Assembly: GCF_018918005.1 (NCBI RefSeq)
Contig: NZ_JAHLPR010000026.1
Coordinates: forward strand, 1-64,000
Source: Paenibacillus sp. MSJ-34
Lineage (GTDB): Bacteria > Bacillota > Bacilli > Paenibacillales > Paenibacillaceae
Direction: 5' to 3'
DNA length: 64,000 bases
Position numbers and translations under genes: made by a program. Within the stretch, counting starts at the first letter, position 1. Every line of letters begins with the position of its first letter. The notes beneath the pieces were generated by a model, which ran no database searches, was not told the origin of the DNA, and was given only the letters and a program-made list of their open reading frames with translations. This document shows, one piece after another, positions 1 through 9,753 of this stretch.

Positions 1-56
1 AAAGTCCAGTCCCAGATGAAATTTTCAAAGAACGAGCCTGGAAATTTCGAGGCCGT

Positions 57-82
57 TTTCCATCCCCCTCAGGGGATGGAAA
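57..82. repeat. Inverted repeat, 11-bp arms, in the gene-free left edge
   Basis: Arms TTTCCATCCCC (57-67) and its exact complement (72-82) flank a 4-nt loop. No T run follows on either strand, so it is not a clear terminator. A similar TTTCCATT/AATGGAAA hairpin lies at 22081-22102, again just after a GAGGC-G sequence, which suggests a recurring structure. I see no gene in positions 1-123. Confidence 0.5.
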
Positions 83-123
83 CTAACCTATAAGAGCTTT
101 CAAAAGATACTATACGAGGAGAT

Positions 124-612
124 ATGAAAATGATGAAAGTATTATTCGTATGTTTGGGAAATATATGCCGTTCGCCGATGGCCGAAGCGATTTTCCGCGC
201 CAAAGTCGAAGCGAAAGGGCTAAGCGGCGCGATCGCGGCGGATTCCGCCGGAACGGGAAGTTGGCATATCGGCAAGGAACCGCATGAGGGGACGCGCCGG
301 ATTCTGCGCAAGCATAGCATTTCTTATGAAGGAATGAAGGCGCGCAAATTGGAAAGTGCGGATTTTGCGAAGTTCGATTATATCGTCTGCATGGACGATT
401 CGAACGTGAGCAACGTGCGCAGCATTCCGGGGGGCGAACGGCATCCGCAAATCGTGCGGATGATGGACTACGTACCTGAGCATCCGATGCGCGAAGTGCC
501 GGATCCGTATTATACCGGTAATTTCGAGGAAACGTACGAATTGGTGAACGAAGGCTGCGAGCGATTGCTGCAGCATATTTGCGAACGCGAATCGCTGCAG
601 CAGGAAGGCTGA
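124..612 (+). CDS. Low-molecular-weight protein-tyrosine phosphatase
   Basis: This 162-residue protein has the P-loop CLGNICRS near its N-terminus (C10 to R16, the CX5R signature) and the general-acid motif DPYYTGN at about residue 125, as in cytosolic LMW-PTPs that dephosphorylate phosphotyrosine through a cysteinyl intermediate. The P-loop has Ile after Asn. In the arginine phosphatase YwlE that position is Thr, so a YfkJ-type tyrosine phosphatase is more likely. The GGAG Shine-Dalgarno supports the ATG at 124, although the ATG at 130 is possible. The gene stands alone and is followed by a terminator. The substrate cannot be told from the sequence. Confidence 0.92.
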   Translation: MKMMKVLFVCLGNICRSPMAEAIFRAKVEAKGLSGAIAADSAGTGSWHIGKEPHEGTRRILRKHSISYEGMKARKLESADFAKFDYIVCMDDSNVSNVRSIPGGERHPQIVRMMDYVPEHPMREVPDPYYTGNFEETYELVNEGCERLLQHICERESLQQEG

Positions 613-636
613 GAGGAAGCGGTATCGGAAAGAAAG

Positions 637-670
637 GCGGCAGGCAGAGGCGATCTGTCTGCCGCTTTTT
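637..670 (+). terminator. Rho-independent terminator after the LMW phosphatase
   Basis: A 12-bp stem (GCGGCAGGCAGA, 637-648, with 654-665, one G-T pair) and a GGCGA loop are followed by TTTTT at 666-670. Confidence 0.85.
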
Positions 671-714
671 GACGGCGATTGGCTTCTTATAGACTGTTGT
701 TCGCTCAAAATTTG

Positions 715-846
715 TAACGGAAATAGGAGACCATATGTGCAAAAAATCGGCCTTTTCGGATTGCAACGGATGTCAGCGCCCTTATTTGTCGTTTTGATAG
801 CGAAAAATGAACAAATGGCCGCAAATTAGACTGGCGATGGCATTAA
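715..846. repeat. Cluster of 25-bp TAACGGA...TTATTTG units (copy 1)
   Basis: Two directly repeated 25-bp units lie at 715-739 and 764-788, 49 bp apart. Each begins with (T/C)AACGGA and ends with a T-rich segment and G. A weak inverted unit (about 13 of 25 matches) lies at 822-846. The stretch 753-827 matches 21879-21951 closely, including the interior segment TAGCGAAAAATGAA, so this is a dispersed intergenic element. It holds no open reading frame of its own. Confidence 0.7.
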
Positions 847-865
847 GCTAACGGGCAGGGATGAT

Positions 866-1885
866 CTAACCGTTTGTACTAAGCGACAACAAGCGTTTTA
901 GATTGTCATCAATAAAATTATTATCGGCAGTGTTGATTCCCCGCCCGGCAATATGGCCCCAGATCGAATCGATAGGATGAAAAACAGCATTAGGCATAAG
1001 GCTGGCCTCGTATTCGTTATCGTCCGCCGAGCAGAAAAGATCCGTGCTCCCTGGCATGACGCAGGCAAGTGCTTTAATGCTTCCCAGCGCTTTATCGAAA
1101 TCTCCGTTATAGGAGGGGTTTGCGCTAATATCTGCATGTTGGCCTGTCCACAACATGGCCAATACATTGTGCGGATCTAGCTTCATAAAGGTATCTTCCC
1201 AGACGCCAGCGACAAAATCTTCCAATGAGTCATATCCCAGCTCACGATAAAGTTCCTCTCTGTAAAACGCCTGCGATAAGCCCCATCCCGCATAGACACG
1301 GCCAACGGCGCGCATGTCTGCAGAAGTCAACTGGCTTAGTTTGCTTGAATCGAAGCGGGCTGCAGCCATGAGCGGAGCTTTCATTCCTTCCAGAACCACA
1401 TACGTATGGGGCCAAGTCTTGGCAACTCCGGCGAAAGGTGCAATTCGTTCTACCATTTCCGGATAACTTGCCCCCCATTGGAAAGCTTGAATGCCTCCCA
1501 TGGACCATCCAACGACGAGAGCGATCTTTTGAATGCCGAATTTTTCGGCCACCAGTCGATGCTGTAATTTAACGTTGTCATAGATGGTTACCTGCGGAAA
1601 ATTAGCCCGGTCGAATGGGGGAGGCGTGTTACTGGGAGACGAAGATAATCCGTTGCCCAGCAGATTTGGAACGATAATGAAATATTTTCGCGGATCTAGC
1701 GCCATGCCGTTTCCAATCAACCATTCGTTCTGAACATGCTGATCGCCAAAAGCCGTTGGATAGACGATGACATTATCTTTTTTTTCATTCAATCTTCCAT
1801 AAGTCTTATAAGCAAGAAAAGCGCTCGGCAACGTCACTCCTGATTGCAGGGTCACGTCACCCAAATCAAAAATCTCATAATCCAT
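866..1885 (-). CDS. Alpha/beta hydrolase of the homoserine O-acetyltransferase (MetX)-like family
   Basis: The 339-residue protein carries the nucleophile elbow GWSMGG (Ser128), a late acidic region (DLFCSADDNE) and a C-terminal WGHIAGRG histidine, which together form the expected Ser-Asp-His triad of the MetX-like branch of the alpha/beta hydrolases. True MetX acetylates homoserine, but many relatives are esterases or acyltransferases of unknown substrate, and no methionine gene is nearby. I chose the ATG at 1885 over an upstream ATG at 1918 because GGGAGCG sits about 9 nt before it. It is divergent from a LysR gene that probably controls it. Confidence 0.8.
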   Translation of the reverse strand: MDYEIFDLGDVTLQSGVTLPSAFLAYKTYGRLNEKKDNVIVYPTAFGDQHVQNEWLIGNGMALDPRKYFIIVPNLLGNGLSSSPSNTPPPFDRANFPQVTIYDNVKLQHRLVAEKFGIQKIALVVGWSMGGIQAFQWGASYPEMVERIAPFAGVAKTWPHTYVVLEGMKAPLMAAARFDSSKLSQLTSADMRAVGRVYAGWGLSQAFYREELYRELGYDSLEDFVAGVWEDTFMKLDPHNVLAMLWTGQHADISANPSYNGDFDKALGSIKALACVMPGSTDLFCSADDNEYEASLMPNAVFHPIDSIWGHIAGRGINTADNNFIDDNLKRLLSLSTNG

Positions 1886-1970
1886 CGTGTTGTCGCTCCC
1901 TTCAAAATGAAACCACATTTGAAATGTATTTCTTGTACTTAGTATAGGCCTGTGATATCCTCAATAAAAG

Positions 1971-2006
1971 TGAATGATATTCAAATTAGTATTCAATATT
2001 ATTGAA
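1971..2006. promoter_or_regulatory. Two palindromes in the hydrolase-lysR intergenic region
   Basis: TGAAT-GAT-ATTCA (1971-1983) and TTCAATA-T-TATTGAA (1992-2006) are perfect palindromes whose centres are 22 bp apart, about two helical turns. LysR-type regulators usually bind paired dyads between themselves and a divergent target. These are the obvious candidate sites, but binding is an inference. Confidence 0.5.
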
Positions 2007-2023
2007 AGTTAAAGGGGGATTGT

Positions 2024-2926
2024 ATGATGGAATTGCGCCAACTGATTACGTTCCGCACGGTTGCATCCACTTTAAATTTCAGTCGGGCCGCGGAAGTGCT
2101 GAACTACGTCCCCTCCAACGTCACGATGCAAATAAAAGCATTGGAGGATGAGCTTGGTGTTCGCCTCTTCGACCGCTTGGGCAAGCAGCTTGTTATCACA
2201 ACTGCGGGTAAACGCTTTTTAACTCATATCCAAGGCGTTCTAAATAAATTGGACGAAGCCCGCAGCGTCGTTCATGACGATGGGAATTTAAGCGGCACCC
2301 TAACGGTAAGTGCCAACGAGGTTCTTTGCGCCTATCGGCTTCCCGTAGTCTTTCGCCTATTTCGTTCGCGCCATCCGGGAGTTCGTCTCATCTTCCGCTC
2401 CGTTCCAAATCAAGAGCTCAAGCATACGCTCTTTGAGGGAACCGCGGATGTCGTCTTTATGTTGGACGAACCCATTCGCTCAAGCGGACTTGCGGTGGAG
2501 CCGTTGGTGGAAGAAACTTTCCGCTTTTTCGCCGCTCCGGACCATCCGCTCGCGAAACGAACAACACTAAAGCTGGAAGATTTTCACGAAGAAGTGTTCC
2601 TGACGAATGAAAAAGGTTGTACCTATCGAACCATGTTTGACCGGCAATTTGAGAAAGAGGGCATTGATAGTATTACGTATTTAGAGTTTCAAAATGCCGA
2701 AGCCATTAAACAATGTGCAATTACGGGAATCGGTATTGCCTTTCTTCCTGAAATAACAGCGAAAGCCGAAGTTGAACGGGGCGAGCTTGTTGCTCTTCCA
2801 TGGCAAATTCCGGATTTGCACGTGCATACACAGATGTTATGGCATAAAGATAAGTGGCTCTCACCCATCATATTATCTTTCATAGAAGCAGCAAGGGAGG
2901 TTATCGCTGTGGCGGAGGAGAATTAG
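2024..2926 (+). CDS. LysR family transcriptional regulator
   Basis: The 300-residue protein opens with the LysR winged helix-turn-helix (ELRQLITFRTVASTLNFSRA, about residues 3-60, then ALEDELGVRLFDR) and continues with a periplasmic-binding-protein-like effector domain from about residue 90. Its length is typical of the family. The start follows AAAGGGGG; a second ATG at 2027 is equally possible. It is divergent from the MetX-like hydrolase and only 27 bp from the TSUP permease downstream, so it probably regulates one or both. The effector is unknown. Confidence 0.9.
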   Translation: MMELRQLITFRTVASTLNFSRAAEVLNYVPSNVTMQIKALEDELGVRLFDRLGKQLVITTAGKRFLTHIQGVLNKLDEARSVVHDDGNLSGTLTVSANEVLCAYRLPVVFRLFRSRHPGVRLIFRSVPNQELKHTLFEGTADVVFMLDEPIRSSGLAVEPLVEETFRFFAAPDHPLAKRTTLKLEDFHEEVFLTNEKGCTYRTMFDRQFEKEGIDSITYLEFQNAEAIKQCAITGIGIAFLPEITAKAEVERGELVALPWQIPDLHVHTQMLWHKDKWLSPIILSFIEAAREVIAVAEEN

Positions 2927-2953
2927 CCGTGCTGATGTGAATGGTAAAGATTT

Positions 2954-3697
2954 TTGGGAGTGTTGCGATTGGGAGGATATTTATTTGTATTACTTGCAGG
3001 GTTGGCGGCAGGGACAGTAAGTGGCGTTATAGGAACAGGCTCATCCATCATGTTATTGCCTGTTCTGGTATTTACATTTGGCCCAAAGCAAGCTGTACCC
3101 ATCATGGCAGTCGCTGCTGTCATGGCCAATATTTCAAGGGTAATTGCCTGGTGGCGTGAAATCAATTGGAAGGCTTTTGCCGCATACTCCGTTACAGGCG
3201 TACCTGCCGCAGCGATGGGAGCTAGTACTTTGTGGGTATTGCCAGTGCATATTGTCGATATTGGACTGGGCATCTTTTTTCTGGCTATGATTCCTTTAAG
3301 GCATTGGCTTGATGCACGCAAAAAACATATTTCCTTATGGCAGCTTTCCATCGCCGGCGGATTTATCGGCTATTTGACCGGAATCGTCCTTTCAACCGGC
3401 CCTCTAAGCGTCCCGGCATTTACTTCCTATGGATTGATGAAAGGAGCATTTCTTTCTACGGAAGCTGCTAGTTCACTTGCACTTTATAGCAGCAAAGTTG
3501 TGACTTTCCAAGAGCTCGGAGCACTTCCGATCGAATTGATTTTACAGGGTGTTATGATAGGTGCCTCTCTCATGCTTGGCACGTTCGTCGCCAAGAGAAT
3601 AGTGAAGCGTATGAGTATTGCCTCATTCCGATATGTATTGGATGGTCTCCTCTTATGTTCAGGTCTTTCGATGCTGTGGACTGCATTCGCTGTGTAA
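2954..3697 (+). CDS. TSUP (TauE/SafE) family membrane permease
   Basis: About 247 residues and mostly hydrophobic, with roughly eight predicted transmembrane segments. The N-terminal glycine-rich stretch GLAAGTVSGVIGTGSSIMLLP and the related GFIGYLTGIVLSTGPLSVP in the second half are the two repeats typical of sulfite/organosulfonate-exporter (TSUP) permeases. The start is uncertain: TTG at 2954 is in frame, but TTG at 2969 has the better spacing from GGGAG at 2956-2960. It follows lysR closely and may be cotranscribed. The substrate is not evident, although sulfur-containing anions are usual for the family. Confidence 0.82.
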   Translation: MGVLRLGGYLFVLLAGLAAGTVSGVIGTGSSIMLLPVLVFTFGPKQAVPIMAVAAVMANISRVIAWWREINWKAFAAYSVTGVPAAAMGASTLWVLPVHIVDIGLGIFFLAMIPLRHWLDARKKHISLWQLSIAGGFIGYLTGIVLSTGPLSVPAFTSYGLMKGAFLSTEAASSLALYSSKVVTFQELGALPIELILQGVMIGASLMLGTFVAKRIVKRMSIASFRYVLDGLLLCSGLSMLWTAFAV

Positions 3698-3710
3698 TAA
3701 AACCATTGCT

Positions 3711-3771
3711 CAATAAAACAGCGGTAGTCTAGGACTTTCATTTCTCGTCCAATGCTGCCGCTGTTTTATTG
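3711..3771. terminator. Bidirectional terminator between converging genes
   Basis: A 17-bp stem (CAATAAAACAGCGGTAG, 3711-3727, with 3755-3771, one mismatch) ends in a T-rich arm on both strands. It separates the + strand permease from the - strand esterase. Confidence 0.85.
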
Positions 3772-3782
3772 GGGGTTGGGAT

Positions 3783-4511
3783 TTACCGCAGGAAATAGGA
3801 CAGCGCATCGGGCAATTGCTGCTGCCAGAAACCCCATAGATGCCGGCCGTCTTTTTCCAAGTAATGCAGATCGGCGTTCCTTCCGGCCAACAAATCCCGC
3901 GTCTTCCGGTTCAAGTCGACGAAATCGAAAACCCCGCGGTCGGTTTCGAAAGCCGTCTCTTGCAACCCGACGAGCATATACATGCGCAGCCAGGATAAAT
4001 CGGCCGCGGCGGCGATCCGCTCCTGCGAAGCCGGATAGAATGCGCCGGACAGGGAGATGACGCGCCGGAACAGATCGGGATAATGAAGCGCGATATGAAC
4101 CGAGACTGTCCCGCCCAGCGAATCTCCCGCGAGAATGCGTTCTGCGCCGGAGGAGCGGATCGGATATTTTGCCTCCATATAAGGGACCAGTTCTTCGGCA
4201 AAAAAGCGTACATAATCGGCAAAACGCTCTCCGTCCGGCGAATATTCCGAGGTGCGCTTCCGCTTGTCGACATCGGCGCCGACGATGATGAACGGTTCGA
4301 TATCTTCATCCAAAATTAATTGATTCGCAATCGTGGCGATCCGGCCGAAATTGAAAAAATCCTCTCCGTCCTGGCAGTACACGACAGGATAACTGAGCAG
4401 TTCCTGATATCCCGGCGGCAAGTATACTCTGGCCGTTCGTTCTTCTTGAAGAAATCCGCTCGTCAACTCTTCTTTTATAATCGTACGTTTTAAATATCGT
4501 TCTTCCGTCAT
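3783..4511 (-). CDS. Enterochelin-esterase-like (esterase D fold) hydrolase
   Basis: About 242 residues. The early YLPPGY and VVYCQDGEDFF strands, the nucleophile elbow AGDSLGG and the C-terminal GRHLWGFWQ histidine match the putative esterase family that includes Fes/IroE-type trilactone esterases and many simple esterases. No siderophore genes are adjacent, so the substrate is open. An ATG at 4544 is in frame, but AAGGTGG lies just ahead of the tandem ATGs at 4514 and 4511, and 4511 has the better spacing. It is monocistronic and ends at a shared terminator. Confidence 0.78.
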   Translation of the reverse strand: MTEERYLKRTIIKEELTSGFLQEERTARVYLPPGYQELLSYPVVYCQDGEDFFNFGRIATIANQLILDEDIEPFIIVGADVDKRKRTSEYSPDGERFADYVRFFAEELVPYMEAKYPIRSSGAERILAGDSLGGTVSVHIALHYPDLFRRVISLSGAFYPASQERIAAAADLSWLRMYMLVGLQETAFETDRGVFDFVDLNRKTRDLLAGRNADLHYLEKDGRHLWGFWQQQLPDALSYFLR

Positions 4512-4621
4512 CATTTCCACCTTTTTCGTTTTATTTTTAGTCATTTAGGAAACTATAGGGATGATATCCTGTTCATTTCACAATTTATTCAAGTTTGTAT
4601 TAAGCTGTTCTAGTCGATTTT

Positions 4622-4637
4622 TGTATACTGTTATACA
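4622..4637. repeat. TGTATA-CTGT-TATACA inverted repeat upstream of pdhA
   Basis: Perfect 6-bp arms around CTGT sit about 40 bp upstream of the pdhA -35 box. It is operator-like in position, but no regulator can be assigned. Confidence 0.35.
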
Positions 4638-4675
4638 TACAAAAAAGAAAAATTATAGTTTTTCCACGATATATT

Positions 4676-4705
4676 TTGACCAAACTCTTATAACAGGTAT
4701 ATAAT
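4676..4705 (+). promoter_or_regulatory. Sigma-A-type promoter of the pdh operon
   Basis: TTGACC (4676-4681) and a perfect TATAAT (4700-4705) are separated by 18 bp and lie 50 bp before the pdhA start. No other strong promoter is seen before pdhB-D. Confidence 0.75.
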
Positions 4706-4728
4706 AATTCTATAACAGCGTAACATGA

Positions 4729-5823
<1,095 letters not shown>

Positions 5824-5847
5824 GGGGAAAAAGGAGGACAAACTACA

Positions 5848-6828
5848 ATGGCACAAATGAATATGAAAGAAGCGATTCGCGACGCGATGCGCGTTGAATT
5901 GAAGAACGATCCGAACGTCGTCGTATTCGGGGAAGACGTAGGTCATGTCGGCGGCGTATTCCGCGCTACCGAAGGCTTGCAGAAAGAGTTCGGCGAAAAT
6001 CGCGTATTCGATACGCCGCTGGCGGAATCCGCGATTGCGGGGATGGCCGTCGGTCTGGGAATTCAAGGTTTCCGCCCGGTAGCGGAAATTCAGTTTGTCG
6101 GCTTTATCTATGAAGCGCTGGATCAAATGTTCGTACAAGCGGCACGGATGCGTTATCGTTCCGGCGGCCGTTACCATAGCCCGATTGTATTCCGTACGCC
6201 GTTCGGCGGCGGGGTCAAAGCGGCGGAACTGCATACCGATTCGCTTGAAGGATTGGCGCTGCAAACGCCGGGAATTAAAGTCGTGATCCCTTCCAATCCT
6301 TACGATGCGAAAGGGCTGCTTATTTCCGCGATTCGCGACAACGACCCGGTCTTCTTCATGGAGCATTTGAACTTATATCATGCGTTCCGGGCGGAAGTGC
6401 CGGAAGACGCGTATACGGTAGAAATCGGCAAAGCGAACGTCGTGCGCGAAGGTGCGGACGTTACGATTCTCGCCTACGGCCTGATGGTGCATACGGCGCA
6501 AAAAGCGGCTGACGAAATCGAGAAAACGCGCGGCATCAAAGCGGAAGTCATCGACCTGCGCACATTAATGCCGCTCGATATCGAAACGATCGTCAAATCG
6601 ATCAAGAAAACGAACCGCTGCATCGTCGTGCAAGAAGCGCAAAAAACGTCCGGCGCCGCTGCGGAAATTATTGCGCAAATCAACGAACACGCGATTCTGC
6701 ACCTGGAAGCGCCGGTGCTTCGCGTTGCCGGACCGGATACGGTATATCCGTTCGCGCAAATCGAAGACCAATGGCTTCCTACGCCGGCACGGATCGTTGC
6801 GGCTCTCAATAAAGTATTGGATTTCTAA
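5848..6828 (+). CDS. pdhB: Pyruvate dehydrogenase E1 component, beta subunit
   Basis: The 326-residue protein is the transketolase-like partner of PdhA. The N-terminal FGEDVGHVGGVFRATEGL segment, the FDTPLAESAIAGMAVG motif and the C-terminal transketolase domain (DLRTLMPLD, EAQKTSGAAAEI) are all present at the usual length. AAAGGAGG precedes the ATG. It lies 24 bp after pdhA, and 68 bp separate it from pdhC, with no terminator in between. Confidence 0.95.
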   Translation: MAQMNMKEAIRDAMRVELKNDPNVVVFGEDVGHVGGVFRATEGLQKEFGENRVFDTPLAESAIAGMAVGLGIQGFRPVAEIQFVGFIYEALDQMFVQAARMRYRSGGRYHSPIVFRTPFGGGVKAAELHTDSLEGLALQTPGIKVVIPSNPYDAKGLLISAIRDNDPVFFMEHLNLYHAFRAEVPEDAYTVEIGKANVVREGADVTILAYGLMVHTAQKAADEIEKTRGIKAEVIDLRTLMPLDIETIVKSIKKTNRCIVVQEAQKTSGAAAEIIAQINEHAILHLEAPVLRVAGPDTVYPFAQIEDQWLPTPARIVAALNKVLDF

Positions 6829-6896
6829 TAAACTAGAACGAATAAGCATATGCTGACGAAGTATTCCTTCGGAAAACGTTAAGGAGGGTTTTGATC

Positions 6897-8171
6897 GTGG
6901 CGAAATTTGAATATCGTTTCCCGGAATTGGGCGAAGGCCTGCATGAAGGCGAAATTATTAAAATGCACATTAAACCGGGCGATACGGTCACTGACGAAGA
7001 CATCATCATGGAAGTGCAAAACGATAAGGCGATCGTCGAAGTGCCTTGCCCGGTAAACGGCAAAGTGCTTGAAGTGTTGGCGAAAGACGGACAAGTATGC
7101 CATATGGGCGAAGTCGTCGCCATCATCGATGCGGAAGGGGATATTCCGGAACAAGCCGCTCCGGCGGAGGAGGCTCCCGCGCCTGCGGCGGCCGAACCGG
7201 CTCCGGCAGCACCGGCTGAAGCGACGGCAGCGGCTGCGCCTGCGGCAGTCAGCGCGAAGGAAGTGCTGGCAACGCCAAGCGTCCGCAAATTCGCGCGCGA
7301 GCAAGGCGTCAATATCGCCGAAGTGACCGGAACGGGCAAGAACGGCAAAATTACGCGCGAAGACGTGGAGCGATTCGCGCAAGGAGGCGCAGCAGCGCCT
7401 GCGGCAGCTCCGGCGGAACAAGCTGCGGAAGCGAAGGCCCCTGCTCAAGCGGCCGTTGTCGATGCGCGCGCCGAAGAAGAACGGGTACCGTTCAAAGGCA
7501 TCCGCAAAGCCATCTCCAATGCGATGGTGAAATCCGCTTATACGGCGCCGCATGTTACGCATATGGACGAGGTGGACGTCACGGAATTGGTGGAATTCCG
7601 CACCCGCATGAAGCCGATCGCCGAGAAGAAAGGCATCAAAGTAACGTATTTGCCGTTTATCGTCAAAGCGCTCGTTGCGGCATGCCGCCAGTTCCCGGCC
7701 ATGAACGCGATGATCGACGAGGAAAACAACGAGATCGTGTACAAAAAATATTACAATATCGGCATTGCGACCGATACGGACAACGGCTTGATCGTACCGG
7801 TCATTAAGGACGCCGACCGCCGCAGCATCTGGATGATCGCAAACGATATTAAAGATTTGGCGACTCGCGGCCGCGAAGGCAAGCTCGGCCCGAACGAAAT
7901 GAAAGGCGGCACAATTACGATTACGAATATCGGTTCCGCCGGCGGCATGTTCTTCACGCCGATCATCAACTTCCCGGAAGTGGCCATTCTCGGTACCGGT
8001 CGCATCTCGGAAAAACCTGTCGTGAAAAACGGAGAAATCGTGGTGGCGCCGGTCATGGCACTTTCCTTAAGCTACGACCACCGCATCATCGACGGGGCGA
8101 CAGCGCAAAACTTCCTGAACTACATCAAATCGTTGCTTGCTAATCCGGAATTGCTCGTTATGGAGGTGTAA
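6897..8171 (+). CDS. pdhC: Dihydrolipoamide acetyltransferase (E2)
   Basis: The 424-residue E2 core has one N-terminal lipoyl domain with the modified lysine in EVQNDKAIVEV, an Ala/Pro-rich hinge (about residues 83-115), a peripheral-subunit-binding domain (ATPSVRKFAREQG), a second Ala/Pro linker and the catalytic domain ending in SLSYDHRIIDGA, whose His is the acetyltransferase residue. I chose GTG at 6897, nine nt after AAGGAGG, over TTG at 6891, which is only 3 nt from it. The single lipoyl domain is typical of Gram-positive PDH. Confidence 0.95.
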   Translation: MAKFEYRFPELGEGLHEGEIIKMHIKPGDTVTDEDIIMEVQNDKAIVEVPCPVNGKVLEVLAKDGQVCHMGEVVAIIDAEGDIPEQAAPAEEAPAPAAAEPAPAAPAEATAAAAPAAVSAKEVLATPSVRKFAREQGVNIAEVTGTGKNGKITREDVERFAQGGAAAPAAAPAEQAAEAKAPAQAAVVDARAEEERVPFKGIRKAISNAMVKSAYTAPHVTHMDEVDVTELVEFRTRMKPIAEKKGIKVTYLPFIVKALVAACRQFPAMNAMIDEENNEIVYKKYYNIGIATDTDNGLIVPVIKDADRRSIWMIANDIKDLATRGREGKLGPNEMKGGTITITNIGSAGGMFFTPIINFPEVAILGTGRISEKPVVKNGEIVVAPVMALSLSYDHRIIDGATAQNFLNYIKSLLANPELLVMEV

Positions 8172-8173
8172 TC

Positions 8174-9589
8174 ATGGTAGTAGGAGATGCTTCTTTAGAT
8201 ATTGACACATTGGTTATCGGTGCAGGTCCCGGCGGTTATGTCGCCGCGATCCGCGCCGCGCAATTGGGACAAAGCGTATTGATCGTCGACAAGTCGGATT
8301 GGGGCGGCGTTTGCTTGAACCGCGGCTGTATTCCGTCGAAGGCGCTCATTTCCGCGGCGCATCAATATGAATCGGCCAATCACGCCTCGCATTACGGAAT
8401 TACAATGGATAATGTGAGAGTGGATTTTGCCAAAGTGCAGGAATTTAAACAGGGCGTCGTGAACAAGATGTCCGGCGGCGTGTCCGCTTTGCTCAAAGGG
8501 AACAAGGTGCAGATGTTCCAAGGCGAAGCGATGTTTATCAATGAAAACGAAGCGCGCGTGTTCAACGAACAGGAGTCGCCGCGCTACCGTTTCAAAAATT
8601 GCATCATCGCTACAGGTTCGCGTCCGATCGAATTGAAAGCATTCCCGTACGGCGGCCGCATTCTGTCCTCGACCGAGGCGCTCGAATTGCAAGAGTTGCC
8701 GAAAAGCATGATCGTGATCGGCGGCGGCTATATCGGGGCGGAATTAAGCCAAATGTTCGCGAAGTTCGGAACGAAAATTACGATCATCGAAGGCGCCGAA
8801 ACGGTGCTGCCGGGCTTCGACAAAGAATTGACAAGACTCGTTCAGAAGAAAATGGAGAAAAGCGGGTTCGAAATTCATACAAGCGCCCAAGCGCAAAGCG
8901 CTACGCAAACCGAGAAAGACGTAACCGTGAAATTTACGGTAGGCGGGGAAGAGAAGGAAGTAACCGCCGAATACTTGCTCGTGACGGTCGGACGCCGCCC
9001 GAATACGGACGGCGAGCTCGGACTCGATCTGATCGGCATTAAAATGACGGATCGCGGCTTAATCGAAGTCGACAACCAAGGACGCACGAACATTCCGCAT
9101 ATTTTCGCGATTGGCGATATCGTTCCAGGCCTCGCGCTTGCGCATAAGGCGTCTTATGAAGGCAAAGTGGCGGCCGAAGCGATTGCCGGCATGCCTAGCG
9201 TCGTAGATTACAAATGTATTCCGGCGGTATGCTTCACCGATCCCGAATGCTCCAGCGTAGGTTATAACGAAGCGGAAGCGAAGGAGAAAGGATATAAAAC
9301 GAAAGTCGGCAAATTCCCTTATGCGGGGAACGGCCGAGCCGTATCGCTGAACGGCGCAGACGGTTTCGTCAAAATCGTTGCCGATGCGGATACCGGACTT
9401 ATCCTTGGCGGACAAATCGTCGGCATCGAGGCTTCCAACCTGATCTCCGAAATCGCCCTTGCCATCGAGATGGGAGCGACGCTCGAAGATATCGCTCTTA
9501 CCATTCATGCGCATCCGACGCTCGGCGAGCTCGTTATGGAAGCTTCGGAAACGGCATTGGGCCATCCGATTCATACGATCGTAAGGTAA
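8174..9589 (+). CDS. pdhD: Dihydrolipoamide dehydrogenase (E3)
   Basis: The 471-residue FAD enzyme reoxidises dihydrolipoamide with NAD. Visible features are the FAD-binding GAGPGGYVAAIRAAQLG, the redox-active disulfide CLNRGC, the NAD-binding GGGYIGAELSQMFAKFG and the C-terminal HAHPTLGE with the active-site His-Glu pair. Its start is 2 nt after the pdhC stop, and its GGAGGTG site lies within the end of pdhC, so translation is probably coupled. A terminator follows. Confidence 0.96.
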   Translation: MVVGDASLDIDTLVIGAGPGGYVAAIRAAQLGQSVLIVDKSDWGGVCLNRGCIPSKALISAAHQYESANHASHYGITMDNVRVDFAKVQEFKQGVVNKMSGGVSALLKGNKVQMFQGEAMFINENEARVFNEQESPRYRFKNCIIATGSRPIELKAFPYGGRILSSTEALELQELPKSMIVIGGGYIGAELSQMFAKFGTKITIIEGAETVLPGFDKELTRLVQKKMEKSGFEIHTSAQAQSATQTEKDVTVKFTVGGEEKEVTAEYLLVTVGRRPNTDGELGLDLIGIKMTDRGLIEVDNQGRTNIPHIFAIGDIVPGLALAHKASYEGKVAAEAIAGMPSVVDYKCIPAVCFTDPECSSVGYNEAEAKEKGYKTKVGKFPYAGNGRAVSLNGADGFVKIVADADTGLILGGQIVGIEASNLISEIALAIEMGATLEDIALTIHAHPTLGELVMEASETALGHPIHTIVR

Positions 9590-9611
9590 TAAACGCGAAT
9601 TTCAACACAGA

Positions 9612-9660
9612 GGGCTGCCCTTTCTCGTGCCGAACGAAGAAGGGGCAACCCCTTTTTTTT
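9612..9660 (+). terminator. Terminator of the pdh operon
   Basis: A 14-bp stem with two G-T pairs (9612-9625 with 9638-9651) is followed by an eight-T run from 9653. Confidence 0.88.
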
Positions 9661-9709
9661 GCATACCGGATGCCGATGCGAAAGTGTGGAAAATTCCGCA
9701 TCGTTCCGT

Positions 9710-9753
9710 TACAATAGAGAAGAGGTCTTGACGCGGCATGCGAAGACCTTTTT
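9710..9753 (+). promoter_or_regulatory. Promoter followed at once by a terminator-like leader hairpin
   Basis: TACAAT (9710-9715) is a plausible -10 box, with a weak TGGAAA -35 seventeen bp upstream. Only a few bases further on, AGGTCTT (9723-9729) pairs with AAGACCT (9743-9749) and is followed by TTTTT. The hairpin lies between the promoter and the thioesterase start at 9785, so it could act as an attenuator. No known riboswitch or T-box features are visible. Confidence 0.4.

Noticed and set aside
57-82. Terminator for a gene left of the window
   Set aside because: The hairpin is strong, but neither strand has a T run after it.
4622-4637. Reading the TGTATA/TATACA repeat as the site of a named pdh regulator
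   Set aside because: Nothing in the sequence identifies the protein that would bind it.
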